Shown here: piece after piece, positions 1 to 8,044 of the stretch
Layout: every line of letters starts with the position of its first letter
Position numbering within the stretch: the stretch's first letter is position 1
Assembly (NCBI GenBank): GCA_034717695.1
Contig: JAYELS010000048.1
Span: 62,001 to 126,000, forward strand
Direction of reading: 5' to 3'
Origin: NAT127 sp034717695
GTDB lineage: Bacteria; Pseudomonadota; Gammaproteobacteria; Pseudomonadales; Porticoccaceae
Length of the DNA stretch: 64,000 nt
The notes under the pieces: model-generated
What the model was told of the DNA's origin: nothing
What the model saw: only the letters and a program-made list of their open reading frames with translations
The model's database searches: none
Made by a program: the position numbers and the translations under genes

Positions 1-705
1 ATCCCCTATGTGTTCAAGGCCTCCTTCGACAAAGCCAACCGCTCCTCCATCCACTCCTTTCGGGGGCCCGGGCTGGAGCAGGGCATGCGTATCTTCGAGG
101 AGATCAAGGCCACCTTCGCGGTGCCGGTGATCACCGATGTTCACGAGCCCTGGCAGGCCGCGCCGGTGGCCGAGGTGTGCGATGTCATCCAGCTGCCGGC
201 CTTCCTCGCCCGCCAGACCGACCTGGTGGCCGCCATGGCCGCCACCGGTGCGGTGATCAATATCAAGAAGCCCCAGTTCATGAGCCCCTCCCAGGTGTCG
301 CATCTCACCGAGAAATTCCGCGAGTGCGGCAACGACAAACTGCTGCTGTGCGAGCGGGGCAGCTGTTTCGGCTACGACAACCTGGTGGTGGACATGCTCG
401 GGTTTCGCACCATGAAGCGGGTCAGCGGCGATCTGCCGCTGATCTTCGATGTGACCCACGCTCTGCAGTTTCGCGATCCCATGGGCGCTGCCTCGGGGGG
501 GCGCCGCGGCCAGGTGGCGGAGCTCGGCCGCGCCGGCCTCGCGGTGGGTCTCGCCGGTCTCTTCCTCGAGGCCCATCCGGATCCGGACAGGGCCCTCTGC
601 GACGGTCCCAGCGCCCTCGCCCTCGACAAGCTCAAACCCTTCCTGCAACAGATGAAAGCCGTGGACGACCTGGTAAAGAACCTGCCGGCCCTCGACACGG
701 ATTAA
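1..705 (+). CDS. kdsA: 3-deoxy-8-phosphooctulonate synthase (KDO-8-P synthase), 5'-truncated by window edge
   Basis: Condenses phosphoenolpyruvate with D-arabinose 5-phosphate to KDO-8-phosphate, the first committed step of KDO synthesis for lipopolysaccharide, in the cytoplasm. The reading frame is open from base 1 and begins inside the family's conserved FKASFDKANR segment, followed by SFRGPGLEQG; 234 residues remain of the usual 280 or so, so roughly 45-50 N-terminal residues lie outside the window. NIKKPQFMSP and FDVTHALQF, typical of the (beta/alpha)8 barrel, are present. Enolase follows 13 nt after the stop, the usual kdsA-eno order, so co-transcription is likely. Confidence 0.96.
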   Translation: MPYVFKASFDKANRSSIHSFRGPGLEQGMRIFEEIKATFAVPVITDVHEPWQAAPVAEVCDVIQLPAFLARQTDLVAAMAATGAVINIKKPQFMSPSQVSHLTEKFRECGNDKLLLCERGSCFGYDNLVVDMLGFRTMKRVSGDLPLIFDVTHALQFRDPMGAASGGRRGQVAELGRAGLAVGLAGLFLEAHPDPDRALCDGPSALALDKLKPFLQQMKAVDDLVKNLPALDTD

Positions 706-718
706 CCGGAGAACCCCA

Positions 719-2008
719 ATGACCAAGATTGCCGACATCCGCGCCTGGGAAGTCCTCGACTCCCGTGGCAACCCCACCGTCAATGCCGACGTGATTCTCG
801 ACAGCGGCGAAGTGGGCAGCGCCTGTGCCCCGTCCGGGGCCTCCACCGGCTCCCGGGAGGCCCTGGAGCTGCGGGACGGGGACAAGGCCCGCTACCTGGG
901 CAAGGGTGTGTTGAAGGCGGTGGGCAACGTCAACAGCCGTATCCGCGAGCTGCTGCTGGGCAAGGATGTCACCGACCAGCGGGAACTCGACCGCCTGATG
1001 ATCGAGGCCGACGGCACCGACAACAAGGCGGAGCTGGGGGCCAACGCCATCCTCGCCGTGTCCCTGGCGGCGGCCAAGGCGGCGGCGATGGCGAAAAAAG
1101 TCCCCCTCTATGCCCATATCGCCGATGTCAACGGCACCCCTGGCGTCTACAGCATGCCGGTGCCGATGATGAATATCCTCAACGGCGGCGAGCACGCCGA
1201 CAACAATGTCGATATTCAGGAGTTCATGATCCAGCCGGTGACGGCGCCCAGCTTCGCCGAGGCCCTGCGCCAGGGGGCGGAGATCTTCCACCACCTGAAG
1301 AAAGTGCTGTCCGCCCGGGGCCTTGCCACCGCCGTGGGCGACGAGGGGGGCTTCGCACCCAACCTGCCCTCCAACGAGGCCGCCATCGAGGTGATCGCCG
1401 AGGCCATCGCCAACGCCGGCTATCGACTCGGGGATGACATCACCCTCGCCCTCGACTGCGCCGCCTCGGAGTTCTACCGCAATGGCAAGTACGATCTCGC
1501 CGGCGAGGGCAAGGTCTACAGCTCCAGCGAATTCGCCGACTACCTCACCGCCCTGGTGGACCGCTACCCGATCCTCTCGGTGGAAGACGGCATGGACGAG
1601 AGCGACTGGGAGGGCTGGGCCGACCTCACCGCCAAGGCCGGCAACCGCTGCCAGCTGGTGGGGGACGATCTGTTCGTCACCAACACCCGCATCCTCCAGC
1701 GGGGTATCGACGAGAAGATCGCCAATTCCATCCTCATCAAGTTCAACCAGATTGGCTCCCTGTCGGAGACCCTCGATGCCATCGCCATGGCCAAGCGGGC
1801 GGGCTACACCGCGGTGATCTCCCACCGCTCCGGGGAGACCGAGGACACCACCATCGCCGATCTCGCCGTGGCCACCGCCGCCGGCCAGATCAAGACCGGC
1901 TCCCTGTGCCGTTCCGACCGGGTGGCCAAGTACAACCGCCTGCTGCGCATCGAGGCGGAACTGGGGGGGCTTGCGCCCTACCGGGGGCGGGAGGAATTCC
2001 GCCGCTAG
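719..2008 (+). CDS. eno: Enolase (phosphopyruvate hydratase)
   Basis: Interconverts 2-phosphoglycerate and phosphoenolpyruvate in glycolysis; in many gammaproteobacteria it is also a degradosome component. The 429-residue length is standard. Recognisable blocks are the N-terminal LDSRGNPTV motif, SGASTGSREALELRDGD, MNILNGGEHADNNVDIQEF, the metal ligand region VEDGMDESDW and GDDLFVTN, the catalytic lysine loop ILIKFNQIGS (Lys341), and SHRSGETEDTTIADLAV. The ATG at 719 is preceded by GGAGAA. It lies between kdsA and an intrinsic terminator at 2027-2049 that closes the kdsA-eno transcript before ftsB. Confidence 0.98.
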   Translation: MTKIADIRAWEVLDSRGNPTVNADVILDSGEVGSACAPSGASTGSREALELRDGDKARYLGKGVLKAVGNVNSRIRELLLGKDVTDQRELDRLMIEADGTDNKAELGANAILAVSLAAAKAAAMAKKVPLYAHIADVNGTPGVYSMPVPMMNILNGGEHADNNVDIQEFMIQPVTAPSFAEALRQGAEIFHHLKKVLSARGLATAVGDEGGFAPNLPSNEAAIEVIAEAIANAGYRLGDDITLALDCAASEFYRNGKYDLAGEGKVYSSSEFADYLTALVDRYPILSVEDGMDESDWEGWADLTAKAGNRCQLVGDDLFVTNTRILQRGIDEKIANSILIKFNQIGSLSETLDAIAMAKRAGYTAVISHRSGETEDTTIADLAVATAAGQIKTGSLCRSDRVAKYNRLLRIEAELGGLAPYRGREEFRR

Positions 2009-2026
2009 ACGGGGTTTGCTAGCAAA

Positions 2027-2049
2027 GGGCGGCCTGGCCGCCCTTTTTT
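2027..2049 (+). terminator. Intrinsic terminator after eno
   Basis: GGGCGGCC and GGCCGCCC form an 8-bp perfect GC stem around a single T (the loop must open by a pair or more), followed by six T residues. It starts 19 nt after the enolase stop and separates kdsA-eno from ftsB-ispD-ispF. Confidence 0.9.
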
Positions 2050-2122
2050 ATCGCCATCCGCCCGGGTGCGCGGCGCGGTGACAGGCGGTAGAATCCGGGA
2101 CGATCATTTTGCGGATAGGGTT

Positions 2123-2500
2123 ATGCGCTGGTTGGTGTTGGTACTTGTCCTGGTCCTGCTCGGCCTGCAGTACCGGCTGTGGTTCGGCGAGGGCAGCCTG
2201 GCCCAGAAGGCGGGCCTCGAGAAGCAGGTGGCGGAGCAGGCGGCCCGCAACGAACGGCTCGCCGAGCGCAACCGGGTACTGGCGGAGGAGGTCAACGGCC
2301 TCAAGTCCGGCCTCGACGCCGTGGAGGAGCGGGCGCGCAGCGACCTCGGCATGATCAAGGAGGACGAGACCTTCTTCCTGGTGGTGGACAGCGAGCTGGG
2401 CCAGCGCCGCGAGCCCGCTCCCGCCGCTCCGCCCCCGGGCACCGCCGCCGACGAGGACGTGGTGGACAGCATTCCCACTGACCTGGTGACGCCCCCTTGA
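2123..2500 (+). CDS. ftsB: Cell division protein FtsB
   Basis: Small bitopic divisome protein that forms the FtsQLB complex and relays the signal activating septal peptidoglycan synthesis. The start at 2123 (MRWLVLVLVL) puts the single transmembrane helix at residues 2-20, as in the family. The frame opens upstream at a GTG at 2066, but that would add 19 polar residues before the helix. After the helix there is a periplasmic coiled coil rich in A/E/N/R (about 30-75), the conserved ERARSDLGMIKEDETFF segment, and a Pro/Ala-rich tail. The 125 residues are slightly longer than E. coli FtsB because of that tail. Its stop overlaps the ispD start by 4 nt. Confidence 0.93.
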   Translation: MRWLVLVLVLVLLGLQYRLWFGEGSLAQKAGLEKQVAEQAARNERLAERNRVLAEEVNGLKSGLDAVEERARSDLGMIKEDETFFLVVDSELGQRREPAPAAPPPGTAADEDVVDSIPTDLVTPP

Positions 2501-3195
2501 ACCTGTGGGTGGTGGTGCCGGCGGCCGGTATCGGCCGGCGCTTTGGCGGGGCCGTCCCCAAGCAGTACCAGGCGGTGGCGGGGCAGCCGGTCATCGCCCA
2601 CAGCCTCGCGCGGCTGCTGGCCCTCGATCCCGCTGCGCTGGTGGTGGTGCTCCATCGGGACGACCCCCATTGGCCTGCCCTTGCCGTTGCCCGCGATCCC
2701 CGGGTCATTGCCGTCAGCGGCGGGGAAGAGCGCGCCGATTCGGTGCGCGCCGGTGTCGTGTCCCTCGCCGGGCGTGCCGCCGCCGATGACTGGGTCCTGG
2801 TGCATGATGTGGCGCGGCCCTGCGTCACCGCCGCGGATATTCGCAAGCTGCTTGCCACCCTGGTGGACGACCCGGTGGGGGGCATTCTCGCCGCTCCGGT
2901 GAGCGACACCCTGAAGCGGGTGGTGGACCACAACCAGATCCAGGGCACCGAGGATCGCAGCCACCTGTGGGCGGCCATGACCCCCCAGCTGTTTCGCTTC
3001 GGGCTGTTGCAGAGGGCCCTTGCCGAAGCCCGCGCCAACGGCGCCAACCCCACCGACGAAGCCGCCGCCGTCGAGGCCCTTGGCCTCGCGCCCCGGGTGG
3101 TGATCGGCCGCCGCGACAATATCAAGATCACCCGCCCCGAGGACCTCGCCATCGCCGAGGCCATCATTGCCTATCAACAGGGAGAAATTGCCTGA
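2497..3195 (+). CDS. ispD: 2-C-methyl-D-erythritol 4-phosphate cytidylyltransferase
   Basis: Transfers CMP from CTP to 2-C-methyl-D-erythritol 4-phosphate in the MEP isoprenoid pathway. The N-terminal nucleotide-binding loop AAGIGRRFGG..PKQY (residues 8-24), the VLVHDVARPCV block and the NPTDEAAAVEALG segment identify the family; 232 residues is normal. The start is a rare TTG at 2497 within TTGA, overlapping the ftsB stop by 4 nt; it is the only start that keeps the complete nucleotide-binding strand (NLWVVVPAAG). The stop shares one base with the ispF ATG. Confidence 0.96.
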   Translation: MNLWVVVPAAGIGRRFGGAVPKQYQAVAGQPVIAHSLARLLALDPAALVVVLHRDDPHWPALAVARDPRVIAVSGGEERADSVRAGVVSLAGRAAADDWVLVHDVARPCVTAADIRKLLATLVDDPVGGILAAPVSDTLKRVVDHNQIQGTEDRSHLWAAMTPQLFRFGLLQRALAEARANGANPTDEAAAVEALGLAPRVVIGRRDNIKITRPEDLAIAEAIIAYQQGEIA

Positions 3196-3671
3196 TGCGC
3201 ATCGGCCACGGATACGACGTCCACGCCTTTGGACCCGGCGACGGGGTGGTGATCGGCGGGGTGCGCATACCCCATCAGCGGGGCCTGGTCGCCCACTCCG
3301 ACGGGGATGTGTTGATCCACGCCCTGTGCGACGCCCTGCTCGGTGCCGCCGCCCTCGGTGATATTGGCCGTCATTTCCCCGATACCGATCCCGCCTACCG
3401 CAATGCCGATAGCCGGATGCTGTTGCGCCATGTGATCGGGCTGGTGGCGGCGCGGGGCTGGGTGCTCGGCAACGCCGATATCACCCTAGTGGCCCAGGCG
3501 CCGAGAATGGCGCCCCATCTTGCGGAGATGATCGCGGCGCTTTGCGCCGATCTCGACTGCCAGCCCGGACAGATCAATATCAAGGCCACCACTACGGAGC
3601 GCCTTGGCTTCGAGGGGCGGGAGGAGGGAATTGCCTGCCACGCGGTGGTGCTGCTGGTGGCGGCAGCCTAG
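3195..3671 (+). CDS. ispF: 2-C-methyl-D-erythritol 2,4-cyclodiphosphate synthase
   Basis: Cyclises CDP-methylerythritol 2-phosphate to MEcPP with release of CMP, the MEP step after IspE; a homotrimer with a zinc site at the subunit interface. The protein begins MRIGHGYDVHAF (metal ligands Asp8 and His10), followed by HSDGDVLIHALCDALLGA with the third ligand His, the HFPDTDP loop and the C-terminal ATTTERLGFEGREEGI signature. At 158 residues it is full length. The ATG overlaps the ispD stop by one base (TGATG), so the two are translationally coupled. It converges on the ATP-grasp gene at 3681 with only 9 bp between stops. Confidence 0.97.
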   Translation: MRIGHGYDVHAFGPGDGVVIGGVRIPHQRGLVAHSDGDVLIHALCDALLGAAALGDIGRHFPDTDPAYRNADSRMLLRHVIGLVAARGWVLGNADITLVAQAPRMAPHLAEMIAALCADLDCQPGQINIKATTTERLGFEGREEGIACHAVVLLVAAA

Positions 3672-3680
3672 CCGCCGGGC

Positions 3681-4643
3681 TCAGGCCGCGTCGGGGGTGG
3701 CGGCGAACTTGTCGCGGATGAGGGCGACCCGTTCCTCGGCGTGGAGGTCGAAATGCTCGAGGGCCTCGATGGCTTCGAGGCGGGTCTTGAGGCCGATGCC
3801 GTTGGCAATCTGCACCGCGAGGCCAGGGCGGGCGTTGAGTTCCAGGATCATCGGCCCCCGGGTCTCGTCCAGCACGAAATCGCAGCCGATGTAGCCGAGG
3901 CCGGTCATGTCGTAGCACTTGGCGGCGAGCATCAGAATCTCATCCCAGTCGGGAATCGCCAGGTCGGAAAAGTCCACGCCGGTGTCCGGGTGGCGGTCCA
4001 CCAGCACGTTGCGCTGCACGGCGCGGATCGCCCGGCCGGTGCAGATATCGAGGCCAACCCCCACGGCGCCCTGATGGAGGTTCGCCTTGCCGTCGGACTG
4101 GTGGGTGGGGCAGCGCATCATGGCCATCACCGGGAAACCCCGGAAGACGATGACGCGAATGTCGGGAAGCCCCTCGAAGCTGTACTTGAGCATGTCCGGG
4201 CGGCCGCGGATCAGGGACTCGATGATGGCGGTGTCGGGCCGGCCGCCGAGGCTGTAGACGCCGCTCAGGATGTTGGAGATGTCGTGGCGGATGTCCTGCA
4301 GGCTCATGGCCTTGCCGCTCGGCTTGAGGAAAAACTCGCCGTCCCGGCCGGTGATGATGATGATCCCCTTGCCGCCGCTGCCCCTGAGGGGCTTGACCGC
4401 GAAGCCGGTGAGGGGGTTCAGCAGGTCGCCGAGGTCGTTCATTTCCGCCGTGTAGCGAATCACCCCGTAGAGGTCTGGCACCTTGATGTGGTGCTTGCGG
4501 GCCGCTTCCTTGGTTTTCAGCTTGTCGTCCACCAGGGGGAACAGGTGCCGTTCGTTGTAGCGGGCGATGTAGGCGACGTTGCGGGCATTCATGCCGAGAA
4601 TGCCCTTCTTCTTGAACTTGGCGATAGTGTCCCAGAACATCAT
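3681..4643 (-). CDS. RimK-related ATP-grasp protein (alpha-L-glutamate ligase-like)
   Basis: ATP-grasp enzyme of the family annotated as alpha-L-glutamate ligase-like, related to RimK, which adds glutamates to a protein or peptide carboxylate. The 320-residue protein shows the ATP-binding lysine loop VKPLRGSGGKGIIIITG, the R-x-I-V-F-R-G-F-P-V-M strand, and the metal-binding end PMILELNARPGLAVQIAN. It is the last gene of a three-gene minus-strand unit: its ATG overlaps the stop of the 7-TM gene by 4 nt (ATGA). The fixed neighbourhood with a retropepsin-like protease suggests addition and removal of an amino-acid tag. The substrate cannot be read from sequence. Confidence 0.85.
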   Translation of the reverse strand: MMFWDTIAKFKKKGILGMNARNVAYIARYNERHLFPLVDDKLKTKEAARKHHIKVPDLYGVIRYTAEMNDLGDLLNPLTGFAVKPLRGSGGKGIIIITGRDGEFFLKPSGKAMSLQDIRHDISNILSGVYSLGGRPDTAIIESLIRGRPDMLKYSFEGLPDIRVIVFRGFPVMAMMRCPTHQSDGKANLHQGAVGVGLDICTGRAIRAVQRNVLVDRHPDTGVDFSDLAIPDWDEILMLAAKCYDMTGLGYIGCDFVLDETRGPMILELNARPGLAVQIANGIGLKTRLEAIEALEHFDLHAEERVALIRDKFAATPDAA

Positions 4644-6166
4644 TTTTCAATCAGGAAGCGGAAGCGTTTCAGTTCAGTCAACCGGTAGCCGGTGTACTGG
4701 CCGAGCATCATGATGATACCAAGTTCGATCAGGAGGATTTCCGGGAAGTTGTAGGTGAGGTGCTCGATGTAATTGTTGGTCATCAGCAGGTAGGCGATGA
4801 TCGACACGATGAGGCTGCCGCCCCCCTGGGTCAGCACTTCCCGGGGGCCGTCCTCCTCCCAGATGATGGACATGCGCTCGATGGTCCAGGCGATGATGAT
4901 CATCGGGAAGAAGGTGATGGTGAGCACCTGGTCGAGCCCCAGCTTGTAGCTCAGCACGCTGAATCCGGCCATCAGGATCACCACGGTGATCAGCACCGCG
5001 CCGAGGCGCGCCACCATCAGGAGATCGAGCTTGCTCAGGTAGGAGCGGATCCACAGTCCCACCGCCACCAGGCTGACGAGGATGATGACCCCGGCCACCA
5101 GGGTGGTCTGAATGAATGCCAGGGCGATCAGCACCGGCATGAAGGTGCCGGAGGTCTTGAGGCCGATCAACACCCGGAAGATCACCACCACCAGGGCGCC
5201 GATGGGGACCAGCAGCAGCATCTTGAAGATGTTCTGCTTGTCGAGGGGCAGGCTGTAGATGTTGAAATCCACCAGGGCCACGGCCTCGCTCTGGGCTTCC
5301 TTCAGGGCCACCGCCTTGGCGGAGATGTCGTTGCCGAGCACGGAGAAGCTCACCCGGGAGTTGTAGCCGCCGATGGTGTCGAGCAGGGACTGGCCGCCCC
5401 GCTGCCACATGAAGAAGTTGTTGGGAATGCCCTGGGTGGCGGTCTTGGGATCGAAGAATATCCACTGCTTGCCGTCGTAGATCTCGATGATCTCCTCGGC
5501 GCGCTGGTTGTAGAGGCGGTTTTCCAGGTAGATGCCCCGCACCATGCGGGCGGGGATCTCGGCGGCGTTGAGCAGCTTGATGGCGATCTGCGCCACCGAA
5601 TCGCCGCGGCTCGCCTCCATCAGCAACTGGCCGTCCTGGGAAATGGACTGGCCGCTGAGCATTTTCAGCAATTGCTGGGTGAAGCTGGCGGGGTCGGCGG
5701 AGAGCTCCGTGGCGGCCCGGATAAGGCCCGAGGCGGCGGTCTCCTCGGCCGGCGTCCAGATCGGCTGGATCACTGTTTCGGGCAGGTCGGTGGCCGGTGG
5801 CGGCGGGGCGTCATCGCTGCGGTCGGTGATTTTCAGGCGGTAGTAGAGGGTTTGCGAGCCCTCCGCCTCGCGCCGCGTCCAGATGGCGCGGCGCTGCTTG
5901 TTGTCCTCGATGGCGAAACCGTAGCCGGCGGAGGCAAAGATCTCGTCGAGGACCTTGTACTGGGATTGCTTCTCGGGGAGCGCGAGGCTCAGGGTGAGAG
6001 GTTCGCCGGTGGCCTCGAAGGTGAGCTTGGCCTCGATGTCCCACACGGTGCGCTCGGTGTCCGGCAGCAGGGGGAAGTTGAGAATCGCCGATTTGTAGGC
6101 CGTGAGGCCAAGGCCAATCAGCATGAACAGCGTGGCAAAAAGGTAGACCTGCCCTTTGGGTGACAT
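4640..6166 (-). CDS. Inactive transglutaminase-like domain fused to 7-TM region
   Basis: A 508-residue membrane protein. Residues about 5-30 form an N-terminal membrane anchor, followed by a roughly 280-residue extracytoplasmic part containing a transglutaminase-like fold (QIAIKLLNAAEIPARMVRGI, WIFFDPKTATQGIP). A C-terminal block from about residue 315 has six strongly hydrophobic stretches, for example ALVVVIFRVLIG and ILLIELGIIMMLGQ. This matches the family described as inactive transglutaminase fused to seven transmembrane helices; no Cys is seen where the catalytic one would be expected. It sits 10 nt downstream of the protease gene and overlaps the ATP-grasp gene, so it is probably the membrane partner of that pair. 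Confidence 0.85.
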   Translation of the reverse strand: MSPKGQVYLFATLFMLIGLGLTAYKSAILNFPLLPDTERTVWDIEAKLTFEATGEPLTLSLALPEKQSQYKVLDEIFASAGYGFAIEDNKQRRAIWTRREAEGSQTLYYRLKITDRSDDAPPPPATDLPETVIQPIWTPAEETAASGLIRAATELSADPASFTQQLLKMLSGQSISQDGQLLMEASRGDSVAQIAIKLLNAAEIPARMVRGIYLENRLYNQRAEEIIEIYDGKQWIFFDPKTATQGIPNNFFMWQRGGQSLLDTIGGYNSRVSFSVLGNDISAKAVALKEAQSEAVALVDFNIYSLPLDKQNIFKMLLLVPIGALVVVIFRVLIGLKTSGTFMPVLIALAFIQTTLVAGVIILVSLVAVGLWIRSYLSKLDLLMVARLGAVLITVVILMAGFSVLSYKLGLDQVLTITFFPMIIIAWTIERMSIIWEEDGPREVLTQGGGSLIVSIIAYLLMTNNYIEHLTYNFPEILLIELGIIMMLGQYTGYRLTELKRFRFLIEK

Positions 6167-6176
6167 AGGGATTCCG

Positions 6177-6875
6177 TTATTTGGCGATCATTTCCTGGCT
6201 CACATCCACGATCGCAATGTTGCGAAGGAAGTTGCGGCCAATCAGTACGGGGAACTCCATGGAGGAGCGGTCGGTGAGGGACATCTCCAGCTGGTCGGTG
6301 ATGGAGCCGAGGGTGACGGTCATCATCACCACCACGCGGCGCTCGAAACCTTCGAGCTCCGCCTGGCGCACGCGGATGCGGCGCACGATCTTGCGCTCGA
6401 GGGTGACCGGCTCGCCGGCCGGGTCGTCGATACTGAATCGCACCCAGCGCTCGCCGTCCCGCTCGAAGCGGACAATGTTGGTGGCGTGGATGGACGAGCC
6501 GGTGGCGCCGGTGTCGATACGGGCCTTGTACACCACGTCGGGTGGGGAGAGGCTGACATGTTCGATGGCGCCGATCACCAGCTTGCCATCGATACGGGCG
6601 GTGGCGGCGGGCTTGGGGCACACCGGGCACTTGACGGGCTTGGGCTCGGGGCAGGCGGGGGCAGGGGGCTGCGCCTCCGGCTCGGGGCAGGTGAGGATGG
6701 CATCGGCGGGGAAGACGTCGTAGCTGATGGCGCTGCCGTCATCCTGGGGCGCGGTGGCGCCGCCGTTGCCCGGGGCGGACTTGTCCACGGGTGCGGTCTG
6801 GCACGCGGCCAGGAGGGAAAATACCAGTATCAGGCCACACTTCGCGAGCGGACCGCTTGCTACCCCATTCTTCAT
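6177..6875 (-). CDS. Lipoprotein of the retropepsin-like 'ATP-dependent zinc protease' family (RimB-like)
   Basis: Predicted lipoprotein with a retropepsin-like aspartic protease domain. From the ATG at 6875 (232 residues) there is a signal peptide ending in the lipobox LAAC with Cys25. A proline-rich linker follows with four more cysteines (63, 75, 83, 86) in CPEP/CPVCPKP context. The protease domain runs from about residue 95, with the active-site motif RIDTGATGSSIHA (Asp121) and the late IGRNFLRNIAIVDVS strand. A GTG two codons upstream (6881) is an alternative start; GGAAG upstream could serve either. First gene of the three-gene unit. The family is named ATP-dependent zinc protease, but the visible motif is aspartic. 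Confidence 0.85.
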   Translation of the reverse strand: MKNGVASGPLAKCGLILVFSLLAACQTAPVDKSAPGNGGATAPQDDGSAISYDVFPADAILTCPEPEAQPPAPACPEPKPVKCPVCPKPAATARIDGKLVIGAIEHVSLSPPDVVYKARIDTGATGSSIHATNIVRFERDGERWVRFSIDDPAGEPVTLERKIVRRIRVRQAELEGFERRVVVMMTVTLGSITDQLEMSLTDRSSMEFPVLIGRNFLRNIAIVDVSQEMIAK

Positions 6876-6915
6876 AAGCACAATTCTTCCGCCGAAAAAG
6901 CCAGTGATCCGTGTA

Positions 6916-6921
6916 TTTATA
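6916..6921 (-). promoter_or_regulatory. Possible -10 element for the protease/7TM/ATP-grasp unit
   Basis: The divergent intergenic region 6876-7049 has an AT-rich island in otherwise GC-rich sequence. Read on the minus strand it contains TATAAATA about 40 nt before the protease start; no convincing -35 box is seen. On the truD side there is an 8-bp inverted repeat (GGCGCCTG at 6969-6976 with CAGGCGCC at 6991-6998) without a T tract. Confidence 0.3.
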
Positions 6922-7049
6922 GGCGATTAATCATAATGCTTTGCAGAATGCTTGGAAAGAAATAGTCTGGCGCCTGGCCGAGAAACCGGGCAGGCGCCGC
7001 AGCCGCGGCGAGGGGCTTCCGCCCGGAAGGGCATGATCGAGGTGGTGAT

Positions 7050-8009
7050 GTGGCAGTAGACGTGGAGGGGGAGGAGGCTCTGGATCTGGATTTTCCGAGG
7101 GCCCATGGCGAGGTGCCGGGTGCGGCGTTGTTCCGCCAGGCGTGCGCCGATTTTCAAGTGGACGAGGATCTCGGGATCGAGCCGGAGGGGCGCGGCGAGC
7201 ACCTCTACCTGCGGATTCGCAAGACCGACCAGAACACCCGCTGGGTGGCGAAGCTGCTCGGCGAGCATTTTGGCGTCGATCCCGGCCTGGTGGGCCACGC
7301 CGGGCTCAAGGATCGGCGGGCGGTGACCACCCAGTGGTTCAGTCTGCAACTGCCGGGCACCGAGGGGGTGCCGCCGCTGCCGTCCCTGGCGGGGTGCGAG
7401 ATCCTCGCCGCCGCCCGCCACCCCCGCAAGCTGCGCACCGGCAGTCACCGGGGGAACCGCTTTGTCATCCGCCTGCGGGATTTCACCGGCGATGTCGACG
7501 GGCTGGAGGCGCGCCTGGGGCTGATCGCGGCGGAGGGCGTGCCCAATTATTTCGGCGAGCAGCGCTTTGGCATCGATGGCGGCAATCTCGCCGAGGTCCG
7601 GCGCATCCTCGCCATGCCGTCGCCCCGTTTCAAGGGGCAGCGGGGCGGGCTTTACCTGTCCGCCGCCCGCTCCTGGCTGTTCAATCAGGTGCTGGCGGCG
7701 CGGGTTCGGGACGGCTCCTGGCACGCGGTTGCCGATGGCCCGCTGTGGGGCAGGGGGCGCACCATCGCCGCCCCCGAGGTGGCGGTGTACGAGGAGGCTG
7801 TGCTGGCCCCCTGGCAGCCCTGGCGCCACGCCCTCGAGCACAGCGGCCTGCGCCAGGAGCGGCGGGCCCTGGTACTGCGTCCGGAGCAGTTGACCTGGTG
7901 GTGGGACGGCGCCGACCTGGTGCTGGCCTTCGCCCTCGCCCCCGGCTGCTACGCCACCGCCGTGCTGCGGGAGCTGGCGGTGCTGACGGCTCCGGAGCCT
8001 ATGGTATAG
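7050..8009 (+). CDS. truD: tRNA pseudouridine(13) synthase TruD
   Basis: Isomerises uridine 13 of tRNA-Glu to pseudouridine. The catalytic motif GHAGLKDRRAVTTQWFS is present with the catalytic Asp at residue 88, together with the family block SHRGNRFVIRLR and the insertion-domain segment VPNYFGEQRFG; FKGQRGGLYLSAARSWLFNQ follows. At 319 residues it is slightly short of E. coli TruD (349). The start is GTG at 7050 with GAGGTGG upstream. Normally surE follows truD; here pcm follows after 35 nt. Confidence 0.95.
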   Translation: MAVDVEGEEALDLDFPRAHGEVPGAALFRQACADFQVDEDLGIEPEGRGEHLYLRIRKTDQNTRWVAKLLGEHFGVDPGLVGHAGLKDRRAVTTQWFSLQLPGTEGVPPLPSLAGCEILAAARHPRKLRTGSHRGNRFVIRLRDFTGDVDGLEARLGLIAAEGVPNYFGEQRFGIDGGNLAEVRRILAMPSPRFKGQRGGLYLSAARSWLFNQVLAARVRDGSWHAVADGPLWGRGRTIAAPEVAVYEEAVLAPWQPWRHALEHSGLRQERRALVLRPEQLTWWWDGADLVLAFALAPGCYATAVLRELAVLTAPEPMV

Positions 8010-8044
8010 TTGCCGGCGTTCTGGGGTGAGTTGGGGGAGACGCG

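Noticed and set aside
4760..6163. Long plus-strand frame opposite the 7-TM gene
   Set aside because: Low-complexity D, G, H-rich translation typical of the antisense of a GC-rich gene; the minus-strand protein has clear membrane segments.
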